Source: Strigamia acuminata (lineage: Eukaryota; Arthropoda; Chilopoda; Geophilomorpha; Linotaeniidae). Taken from it: 64,000 nt of DNA. The notes below the pieces were generated by a model, which ran no database searches, was not told where the DNA came from, and saw nothing but the letters and a program-made list of their open reading frames with translations. This document shows positions 44,447 through 56,400 of this stretch, piece after piece. Numbering within the stretch: the stretch's first letter is position 1; every line of letters starts with the position of its first letter. Location: positions 5,270,001 through 5,334,000 of the forward strand of contig OX442323.1 of NCBI GenBank assembly GCA_949358305.1, written 5' to 3'. The translations under genes and the position numbers were made by a program.

Positions 44447-47400
44447 TTAGACATCATGACATTTGTGCTCGTGCATCGCGTAGCTGTGTGCAAACTCAGC
44501 CGGAGTATGGTGTAAGGTACCATTGATGCTCTGGAATTCTCTGCGTTTCTCGTTGTTGAAATCACCGCACATTCCACACTGAATTCCGTGGTACAAGTTG
44601 GAAACCTGCACAAAAAAACAACAACATGTAAGTGCCATTAACCATCAACTAAGCATTTCAAAAAATACCTTAATCTTAGCGGATGTTCCGTCAAAGACAA
44701 CCGAAAGACCGGCTACCTTAGACTCTACAACAAGTTTGTTGTACTTGTAGTACGCAACAAACACGTATTTATCGGCATCTTTCTTAACGAATATCGTCTT
44801 ATCGTCTTCGAGAATCTTGTCACCGTCAGCAAATGTAACTAGTTTGTCTCCCTCTGGAAAAACTTCAATGATGAAGCCATCCACATTGAATTTCATGACC
44901 TAAAAGAAAGAATAAATGTCAACACGGACAGTAGGATCAGTTTTCATGGTCATGTCTCCATCAGTAGAAAACTTGTGTGGGGATTTAAGCTGTGCCAGCC
45001 GAGATCTGTAGGACAACTGTTTTAAGGACCCAACCTTGTTTTTGCACTGAGATCTGGAAAAACCACAGAAAACTCAGTTGGAGGTTGTTGCAGATGTTCT
45101 TGCACAAGAACCAGTACCACAGTCGTACGAGCACTCTGGTTCTTAACCTTTGTAGCAGCTGGCACATCCTTGACTTTTAAAATCTGTGCTCGCACTGGTG
45201 TCACTTTATCCACTTAAACAGGGTGGAAGAAAAGTCTGTTCCCCTCAAATATTTCCTGAGCAATTGCATTTAGGCCATCTTTGATAAAGCGATCGTATAG
45301 GAAGTTGGGTGAGAGCAATCCAATGATGTCATAAAATTTGACCTCGAAGGCCATTTTCAAGGTTATTCACTTGCTAACTTCTAAACCAATCAGGTTAGAC
45401 CAAAATTTTCAATTACAAAGTTGTAGAGCACCATCAAATTAGTACTATCCAATTTATCTTAGTCATCTTAGTCTTTGTAGCTTAGCTTGACAAGAACTAG
45501 CTTAGCTTAAGTTAAGCCAGACCTGTAATGAGCTCAAATTACTGTGGAGAATATTAACAATAAAACTAAACTCATTGATGCCGTGCCAGGACTTATACAA
45601 ATACTTCACAAATAACTCAATTTTAACTCAAACTTCAAGTTAAACACTAAGAAAAATAATGACTCTATTATTTCTCAATAAAAAGGCTGATTTATTCAAA
45701 CTTAGAATAAACACTAAATCAAATACAAGATATTAAAATACGGATATTATTTTGTGATAAAATGATAAATTAGACGACTGAAGAAATAATTTACTAAAAG
45801 AAATATAATTAAAAGCAAAGGAAAACGATAAAGAATCCAGTCGATTCGACGACTCCACTTCTCGGGAACGCCGAACGCTTGGATTCGCTTCGCTCGACGC
45901 TCGGCTCGGCTTCGGCGTTTCTTCAATACGGACACAATTCCGTCACAACTTCGTTCTCCTGACTCGCTCGGGCTCAATCCCGCTCTCTTCGTCCTTTCCA
46001 GGTCGCAACGTCGTCGTCGCGGCGTCGTTGCGGCTGATTCCGCTCAACAATCTCTCACACTCGCGCTCACTTCGCTTCGTTGCGAGTGAGAAATCTCAGT
46101 CCAACAATGGCTGTTGGCCGAGAATAGAAATCCCTCCAAACAATACTTGTTTGGCAAGATGAAAATCCCACTGTCACTAACTGAAGTAACAGCAAGAAGT
46201 ATCTCACAAATTGCTCCGGCAATTTGCAAGACTGAGTCCAAATACTCTGGCAATCATTCACTAAATCCGCTTGTAGAATGGTGTTTTCTCAGGAAGATTT
46301 TTGGTGACTGGTTGCTCTCAAAGTAAGTTTCAAACTGAGGAGTTTTTCTGCTCCTCACAGGAAGTGTTTCCTGCTCCGGGAGGTTGCGGGCTGGTTTCCT
46401 TGGCGACCACCCACAATTCCTCCCACCCTGCCTAACTCCCTTTATCTAGACAGGAAATCATAAAAAATATAAAATAAAATAAAACAATCTCCAATTTAAT
46501 GTTTTATTTCGGGCTCATTCCCGACACTTCATTAGTGACCACTAGGGTCACTACACCTCCCCTCTTTTTAGGAAGGTTCTCCGATTCTTCCTTCCCTTCT
46601 CACTTCTCGATTCGGAAAACTGACTCCGGAGTTGGAGCTTCGCTTTCGGAAACCGAAAATTTTGGCAGATGCTGGGTTGGTCCCGAGGTGGCGCCATTGT
46701 TGACATGGAGCCAGACTTCTTTGATGAACTTGGTCCTCGGGAATACTCGGTCATAATCGATGTCATATTTTTCGCGGGATCCGGTGGGTGGTCTCCGCAC
46801 CGCAACTAGTCGTTGATGCTGAATTATGCGTTTAGGCTCTCTGACAGCATTCTCGAGCCACTTCAATGCCTCATGGCATAACGTCGCATTATAGATAAGT
46901 AGAGTTCGCGCGTATTCGGGGAATCTCAGACCTGGATACAACTGTTTTATTTTCCTGTAGTCTTGGTTTGGATTCTTTTTCGTCCCTTTAGTGGCTGCCG
47001 AACTTCTGCCAGACGCTGTTTTTTGCGAGCTTCCACTAGCTCTATTTAAGGGCTCATTCCCTTCGACATCAAACATCTCAGTATCGGTGGTCAATTTCAA
47101 CTCAACATCGGATTCTGGAGCTATTGCTTTTTTGGTTGGCTGGTGGCTCGGCGTGGCAGTCATAAAGACTGTGGGCACCGCCCCTCCCGCTGCTGGTGGG
47201 TCAGCCACTTGCTGCGCACACGTCCCAAAATTCCGTTGCAGTTGCAAACTCTGTCTTCTCAGAATCCATTCGCCCCGCAGTCTCAGCATGCACTGCCCCG
47301 ATGTTTCTCCCGTTTTAAAAACTTCTCGTTCCAATTGGGCCCGGATGACAGGTGGGTCTCCCAATACTGTTTTCCAGCTGTCGAGCAACTCAGGTGGGAT

Positions 47401-50400
47401 GCCCATTGCTGACGTCCATAGGAAACTTGTGGCGATCAGCGATGCTTCGACCGCTTGGAAAACTCCTGGAAACAAAAGTCTTATTAATGCCACCGACATT
47501 TGCACTTCGAACCAAGCTAGCCATTCTTTGGTTCTCAATTCGGTGGGTTGGGCGACGAAGGCTTGAGCGCATCTCCGTCGTTCATTTAGTGATTCTGCTA
47601 ATTGGGCTTGCTGGTACTCGTCCATTGTCGGGGTCAGAAGTCCTTGGTTACATAATGGAAATTTCAGATACATTGTCCACAGCTGTCGATAGTATCTATC
47701 GAAATCTTCGGCTAATTTGACTGATGGGTCTATCGTGTACATCACGGTGGCTACTGATGGAATTGGCAGTGATAAGTCCGTTTGGGGAATTGGTTCCGTA
47801 ATTGGCTGCAAGTGAGGGTGAGGCACCCCCAAGGCGGCACTTGGCGTAGCTTTTGGTTGTACCTTCCTTGGATCTCGCATCCTCGGGCGCAGTATTCGCG
47901 ATGGTCCTTTTTTTCGCGCTGGTTCCCTTGCCCTTTTCTCCCATGCCTGGGCTAAGGCCTCGTCAAGAGTCGGCAACTCTCGGCAGCTGGAAATCTCCGG
48001 TGATGACACTCGCGGCGTTGGCGTTGGTGGGCACGTGGTTGGAGTCCAGGTAATAGGAGTGTGCGCACTCCGTGGTGGTGTCTTTGGCGCCTGGTCCGGT
48101 CTTGGAGGGGTGGCCAGCGATGGTTTCTGTACTTCCTGCTGTCTTGGCGGGGTAGTAGGTGGTGTTCGTGGCCCTCTTTTGTTGGTCTCACCTCCCTGTT
48201 GTTTTTCAATGTCGTGTATGACTGTCGCTGTTGGCTCCCGTTCCTCCAAAATGCGAACAGTCGTTTCAGCCAATTGCTGCTCTTCCTCCGACTCAGGCGA
48301 TGGCGAACGTTGACACTCGTCCATTACCACGTATTGATCTAGCTCCATCTCATGTGCCGTCAAATACTCGTCCGACGAACTTCTGCGAATTTGCACCTGT
48401 AGTGTCTCATCTTTACTTGCCGAAATTGTCACTTTTCTTGCTGGGCGCATTTCTGAATAGCGGTGTGACGACCGTGGGCGCTTCTTTGTCCGCTCAATTC
48501 GATTTCCTTCGGCTGACGGACGCTTCTCTGTTGCTCGGTGGTGTCTAGGTACGTATTCTTGCTCTGTCGTTTCGTGTCGCCTCGGATTCCTTTTCGGACT
48601 TATTTCCGAGCTTCGTTGATGCCTCTTTACTTCCCTCTCTGAATCTTTGTCTGTTCGACTTAATCTTTTCTCCATTTGCGTTTGACGAGAGAAATATTGC
48701 CGTCTTGGACTTTTACTCCTTCGTCGGGGACTTTCTTTTCTATCTCGACTTTGACATCTTCTCGGACTTATTTCCGCACTTCTGTACTCTTTTCGCCTAG
48801 ATCTGAATTCCCTGGTATAATATTTTGGGCTGATTCTTCGAGGAGGAGTTGTCCTTTTGTGTCTCTCACTCCTGGAGTAACGAAGGGCTCCTCGTGATCT
48901 GGCTTCTCTTCCTCGCCGTTTGGTTTCCTCTTCTTCCGTTCTGACACATTTCAGAAACTCCACTTCCTCGTGCAATTCCTTCACCGTTTCTTCTGCCGCC
49001 TGCTCTAATGCTGCCTCCCACTCGTCCTGCTCCTGCCGCTGTTGTTTGGCGTACACGAGCGGTCCAAAATCCTCGGCTTGCGGCTCACCTTCTAAATTGA
49101 GCGGTGTGATGTTTTGGCCAATGAGTCCCGTCATATGGAGTTGGTGCATCTTGTACTGACTCTTTATGAAGTATGGCGGTTCTTTATCTAACTCCGGGGA
49201 AGGCAATAAGGCCTGAGCTTCGAGGTAAGCTGTCTTCTCCTCCATATATTTAGCCGCTACTTCTGGTGCTCCGGCTTTCAGCTTTGCCATCACCTCTTCC
49301 ACGAATTTAAATTTGTTTGTCGCAGGATTCTGGTATATTTTGAGATCGGCTGCTTCCTCCTCTTCTATTGGATATTCGTCCCCTATCATCTGGTTCCAAA
49401 TTGGGCCATGTGTGTCCTCTGTAATTGGGATCTGTCTCAAAACTTCGTGGAAACATGTTTTGAATCCTTTGAATAATCGTTTCGTCGTTCCCCAAAATCT
49501 TTGAATTGCTGTTGTGAAGGCTTTGCGTGCTTGAAATGCTGTATAACCTCTCTCAACGAATTCTCTCTTGTATCTATATGGAATTCTCCCTCGATGGATA
49601 TTCCTTGGCAACCTAGCCGCTCTCGAAATTCTTCCCCACGACGCCATGGCTTCTTGGGTCTGTATAAAACATTATTAAATTCAATTTTCTCTCAAATTCA
49701 TTGTATTTTATCTTTCTCTGATGTGTGTGTTATTTTTGCGTATTTATCTCGATTTTGAGTTTTATTATTCTAAATTTTCTCACAAGATGGCGCTCCGTGC
49801 TAATTTTTTGTGATAAGAGTCCTTTTTATACCACTCTTTTGCAATTTTTGGCGAATAATTAGCACTTTCGTCATATAAAACCAGTTATTTACGTGATAAC
49901 TAATTTTATTTTAACTTATTTCGAGACATTCGACTCCTTTTCCTTTTAAATCGTGATTTCGCCGAACTTGTCCCGTAGTAACGACATATTTCGTCCCGTC
50001 TTTTCCACAAAAATTTAAGCGCTTTCAAATAACACACCCGATGAGAGAAAATACTTCCTTATTCATTTATATTTTCGACACATTTCGATTTTACTACCTC
50101 ACTGTGGTCCTGTCTTTTCGGTGGTGGTGTTTTCCGTGGTTCGAACATCTTGAGATGAACTTCCGCTTAATCGGACCCTTCTTTCACTTGGCTGCACACT
50201 TTTCTTCGTTTTTTGGTCGTTTTCCCTCTTGTTCTTACCGACTGTTGTTGTTAGAATCCGGGATAACTTTTCTAAACTTGTTGTTGTTTTGATGTCAAGT
50301 TAACAAGTGAGATTCGTCTCGACCAATCACGTTCGAGCTGCGACGTCGTCCACTTCCGGACTCCCGAGTGACGTCGCTACCTTCTATTTTTAGAGGTAGT

Positions 50401-53400
50401 CTGGAGGCTTAATCCTCCCCCTATCTCGAAGTGAATATTTCTTCAAGATAGCTTTTTTCTTGATTTTTCCTGGTTGTTTTTCACGCAAATCTTGATAAAA
50501 TTTCTTTATTTTCTTCTTTTCTACCACTCCTCCCCTCTTTTTAGAAAAAGACGCAACTTGTTCATCTGTTTCTAAACTTAAGTCCCGTGGAAAAAGTGGC
50601 AATCTTTCTTGCGTGTTGTCATTGGAATTTACATCCAACTCCTCGTCGCTCTCCAAATTGTTATCCTTTTCACTGCTTCTTTGTTTACTTGAAACTTGAG
50701 AACTCACGCCTGCTGTGTCTGAACCTGACAAATCCTGTAATTCCAGTTGTTGTTGTGATGTTTGTGGATCCTGCAAACTTTGTGTGTTATCCAAAGTGTG
50801 AGATTCTTGTGCATCTTCTAAATTTTGCGAATCTTGCAAACTTTGTGTTTGTTTCAAAGTTTGTGATTCCGCTGAATTACTATTATTCATCCGACTCATT
50901 TCAGTGGTCTGCGAATTTTCTGTCTCCGTATTTTCTTGTGTTTCGGATGTTGTTGGCTCATCAAATAATGTATTAACTATTTTTCCATTCGGATTGCTCT
51001 GAGTTTGATCCTTTTCCCAAATTTCTTGATTAAATTCCGGGAAATAAGGTGATAATTCGGACATGTGAATGGAGCGAAAGATCTTATTATCTTTTAGCCG
51101 TCGCAGCTTCACTGCTCCTCCTTGGTGGACTTGGATGATCACATATGGTCCGCTCCGCTTGTCGGATAATTTCGCCGAAATCCCTTGTGACGCTTTTGAT
51201 AATGGGTGATCATCTTTCCATACCAAATCATTTGTTTTAAAGTCGTCAAACTTTTTATCCATCTTGTGATTTTGCACTCGTTCGCGCAAGTCGGTTATGT
51301 GCGCCATCATATGGTGATATGTATCTCTAATTATTTTCTCCAGTCGTTGGATGTAAATATGTGGCTTATTTGGGTCTATTTTTGCAATTCCATCCAAAAT
51401 CCTTGGATCCCAAGGAATCCTAAATTCTCTACAGCAATTCAAGTATGCTGGAGAATAATCGCGGCCTGTTGTTGCCGTTGTGCGTATGTTAAACGCAATT
51501 TCTCTTAAATATGTGTCCCACCTTTTGTGAATATCTGTGAAAATTGACAAAATATACTTTAAATCGCGGTTGGTCCTTTCTACCGTGTTGGCCTGCGGGT
51601 GATATGGTGACGTAAATCGCGGAGTAATTTTGAATTTCCTGCAGAATTCGTGGTATATTCGGGCCTTAAATTGCGGGCCGTTGTCCGATACGATTCGGAG
51701 CGGGAATCCCCATCCCATACACGTGTTGTACAGACAATCCGCTATATCTTGTGCGACGGGGTCGGATAATGGGTAAAGTTCCGGCCATCTGGTGGCTATA
51801 TCCAAAATTACTAAAATGTAATTGTTTCCTTCATCAGTTCTAATCAATGGTCCTACCAAATCTATACTTAAACACTCAAAAGGTGCATATGGGCCAATTT
51901 GCGCTGCTTCTACTCGTGTTTTAGTCCGAGGTTTACACGCCTGACACCGCGGACAGTGTTTAATAAATCTGGTGGTGTCACGTTTGATTCCGTCCCACGT
52001 ATAAATCTGTCGCATTCGATAAAGCGTCCTCGCAATTCCGCAATGGCTTGCGAGCGGGTGGCCGTGCATTTGCCATAACACTCGGAATCTTAGTGATCTC
52101 GGTATCACGACTTTCAGGGCTCGAGAATCCTCGCTTAAATCATCTGACAATGTTGGATGGTATTTTAATAATAAATCCTCTTCTAACATGTGTTTAGTCG
52201 CCAACATGCGATAATTCTTCTTTTGTAATGGTGTTGTTACGTAAGCTGGAAATTGTTCTGTCTCGAGGTAGTATCGCATTGATTGGCAGTGGCGATCCTT
52301 TTTCTGATGCTCTATAATTTCTTCGCGGGTCGGAGGCATGCAATCTGCCTGCTCCGTGACTTTTGCAATGAATGCTGTCACCATTTCGCATTCGGAAGTC
52401 GGCAAATATTGAATTTCTTTAATTTTCGGACTTATTTCCGACTCTTCTGCCGGCGCATCATACATGTGACTCCAATATGCCGTGACTTGCTCGTCTACTA
52501 ATCGTTCTTCTTCCGACTGAGGTTTTGGCAACTGATTCCAGTTACCCACGACCCATTTTCGTGGTTCTGTCGGGCAGTATTTTAAGTCACCGTCGGCTTC
52601 TCCCGTCTCTTCGTTGTCGCAGATGAGTTGAATTGGTGCTCTAGATAAGGCGTCTGCTAATGTGTTGGCAGTCCCTTTCAAATATTGGATTGTAAAATTA
52701 TAAGACATCAATTCCATCTGCCAACGGGCGAGACGTCCAGCTGGCTCTTCCAGTCTCATCAACCACTTTAGCGCTTCATGATCCGTCTGCACGACGAAAC
52801 TAGTGAACTCCAAATATGGTCTAAATTTTCGGAGCGCCCAAATTACCGCCAAACATTCGAGATCCGTGGCGCCGTAATTAAGTTCTGCCTGTTGCAGACA
52901 TCTACTGAGGTACACACACGGTGACTCAATCATCTGCCCATCAATTTCTTTGATCTGCATCAAGGCAGCACCCAATCCTTTCTTACTCGCGTCTGTCCTT
53001 ACGATGAATGGTTGGTGTAAATTTGGCAAGTGCATAGTTTTGGCGTCGGTCAGTAATTGCTTAATGTTATCAAAAGCAACTTGGTGTACTTCCTCCCAAA
53101 TAAATTCTATCCCCTTCTTCAGGAGTGGGCGTAGAGGTTCGGCCACCGTGGCCAAATTCTTGAGAAGTCTATGAAAAAAATTGACCATGCCAAAAAATCG
53201 TTGTAACTCTGTCAAATTTTTTGGCGCTGGAAATTCCTTTATGGCCGCTACTTTGGCTGGGTCTACGCTTAAGCCGTTGATTCCAAGTTTGTACCCTAGA
53301 AATTTTAGTTCCTTCCTGCAGAATTTTGACTTTGTTGGGTTTACATGCAATCCAGCTTTCTGTAATTTTCCTAAAACTGAATCTAGATGTTTCATGTGTT

Positions 53401-56400
53401 CTGCGTACGTTTTTGATACGATCACAATATCGTCAAGGTAGGCCCAAGCATATTTTCGGAATGCTTCGCCTAGTACCTTTTCTATTAGTCGCTGAAAAGT
53501 GGTTGGCGCGTTGACCAGCCCGAAAGGCATGACGTTAAACATCAGTCTGCCTTGCGGACTCCAGAATGCTGTTTTCGGACGGTCTTCTGGTCTCAGATCT
53601 ATTTGCCAGTATCCTTTTGTTAGATCAATGGTTGAAACCCATTGAAATTCGCCGAGCTCTCTTAAAATTTCTGTTATTGTCGGCATCTGGGGCGGGTCAT
53701 ACAAAGTGTGTTCATTCAGCGCTCTGTAATCAATACAGAGACGTGGCTCTGAACCTGGTCTCATTACCAACACAATCCTTGTCGCATAATCGCCTTCTGC
53801 AGTTGTTACATAGCCCTTATCAATCATTTCTTGGCATAATGTCCGCAATATTTCCCTTTTTTGTGGATTCCAAGATTTAAAAGGAACCCTTATTGGTTTG
53901 TCAGTGTCTAAATTGATGGTGTGCTGTACCACATGAGTCTTGCCTGGATTTTTACTCAAAATTTTCTCATATTTCTTCAATACATGCTCTAATTGTAAAG
54001 CTTCTGTTAGTTGCAGTTTGGCTTCTTCTATCATGTCATGCAAGCCATTGCCAACTTTCAATCGTGCTTCAAATGCGCAAAAACTACTCTCTTTTCGAAA
54101 TGTTTTTCGCAATGATTCTGGCTCTTCCAGTTTCTTCTGTTCATATTTATCCATGATGAATTGTGGCATATATGGTTGTGGCACGTCGATAGTGGAAATA
54201 AAGTTCCACTTGCCGTTGAGCGGGTTGGGCTGTATTTTCATTCGTTTCATGGCATCATTGCCAACCAACATGAATTTCATGTCGTGTGGTAACACGAGGA
54301 AATACTGTTGCATCATTCCATGGGTCCAACGAATCATCATCCTTATTGTTCCCATCGGTTGCACTTTTTTATCTGCTGTATTTACAGCCATATTGGCCTT
54401 GACGGGCCACACTTCTCTTTCCAATCCCATCGCCTGAATTAATGGCCATGAAACACAACTACGGTTGGCTCCTGAGTCTAGCATGGCAGCGATGGATCCT
54501 TGTTCTGTTTGGAGGTCTATTGTTGTCATCCCTTCCAAAACATCTTCTTCTGGCAATAATATATTAAAAATTCTGATGCGTGGTCCTTCCGGCTCCAATG
54601 TTGTTAACTCTTTCAATAATGGATCCCATTCCACAGGCTCAGTTGGTGTATCTGTCATCCATGCTGCTAGTGATGGTGTTTCCTCATAGGTCTCTTTTAC
54701 CTTTGCCCAAAAAATTGTTGCTTCATTTTCTTGTGTGATTTCCACATTTTTAAGGGCTTCCGTCACTTCTGCTGTGAAATAAGTTCTATTTGTTTCATAG
54801 ATTTCTTTTATTTTTGGACAATTTTCCAATTCTACTGGTGGAAATTTTATTCCTACTATTTGTCCACATTCCATTTCACAAATCATTTCTCCTCTTTTTG
54901 GCATTGTGCCAATTGCTTCTGGTGACGTGAGTGTTACTGGAATAGTTGTGTTTTTTAGTGGTCCATTGTCTTTCAGAATGTTCATTTTTGATGAAGTTTC
55001 GGCTTGTTCCAGTTTAGAGTCCGTCACTGGTTTTTGTGTCGGATATCTCATCCCTACGACTTCGCCGTCTTCAAAGTTAAAGACTATTGTCCCTTTTCCA
55101 CCTTCTAAAGTTCCTATCACTTTATGTGATTTTTCAGCTAATTCTGATTGCACATATTCTCCAGTTTTGGGGTCTTTGATGAATCGTGCTCCCTTAGGCG
55201 CTTTTGCTGTTGGTGGAGTTTCTTGGGTATTTCCAGTCAAATTCTCGGGTTCCACTGATGTTTTCAATATTAATGAAGTCTCTGATATTGCTCCATCTAA
55301 TGATCGGTCATTCTGTAAATTTCCACAATTTTCCGAATTTTCCGGCAGTGTTGTCTGCATGTTTTGCGAATTTCCAGAGTTTTTCAGCAAGTCCTTTGAT
55401 TCTGATAATGTTTCTGATATTAACAGCGTTTCCGTCATGGCTTCATTTATTGGCTGGACCTCCGATAATCCATCCGAATCTTGTACCATTTCAATTGTTA
55501 ATTCTGATGTTGGTTGGGCTTGTAGCAGATTTTCCGAAATTTTTGTTGGCGCGAGCTCCACTGCTTTTATTGAGCCCGCGCGTTCAAGTTTTTTGTGATA
55601 CTTTCGGATAAGGAGTTTACAAGTTGCTCCATTTCTTCTGCAGACATCAATCTCTTAGGATGTGGGCATTGTCGTGCCCAGTGTCCAATTTGCCCGCAAT
55701 TGTGGCATGGTGCATTGTCTGGAGTCAACTTTATTTGATTGGCCTTATTGCCATCATCAGGGTTACTTGGAGTTGAAGTTTGTTCAGTTTTTTCTCCAAT
55801 TTGCGATTTATTATTTTCTTTTTTGAAATCGACTGAAAATGGTTTTGGAAGGAAGGACGTATTTCCTTTCATCTGCGGTTGCAAGCTCGTTTGCTGTGGT
55901 TGCCTCACTTGCATTGGAGGCTTATATTTTGTTATTGCTGGATTATTTTTCGTGAATAACACACTAGCAGCATCCATCAATTTGTCTACTTCTTCCTCAG
56001 TATATTCCGCCAGCATTATCTGAGTATCTCCAATTGACTCGCTGGATTCACCTGAGTATTGTGTCCATTTGACATTTGGTCGCATTGGTATTCGTGGCTG
56101 TGGATATGGTGGACGTCCACTTTCTTGTTTTTTGGTGGAGGTTTCTTCTCGTAACAGCGAGAATTGAGAGCGCGGGCGCATCATTTTTGCACCAGCTCGA
56201 GTGTAGTCTGACTGGTGTCGCTGTTGTTCATCTCGTGCTCTTTGTTCCTCTATTGGAATATCTGAAGCGTACCGGTCGTCGATGTACATCTGGTGGTTCC
56301 GTATAAATTGTGACAATTTTTCAAAGGAACTGGCCATTGGTGCATCCACCATTCGCAACACTTGTTCGGAAAAAGGAGTCAGGCCATTCCTGAATTTTCT

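Noticed and set aside
45747-45977. ORF inside the LTRs (76-84 residues) with a basic stretch and a hydrophobic end
   Set aside because: Present in both LTRs only because the LTRs are copies of each other; no ATG, and the length depends on the LTR deletion. No independent sign of coding.
46600-49647. Third retrotransposon ORF as an envelope gene
   Set aside because: No signal peptide, no furin-type site followed by a hydrophobic fusion segment, no C-terminal membrane anchor.
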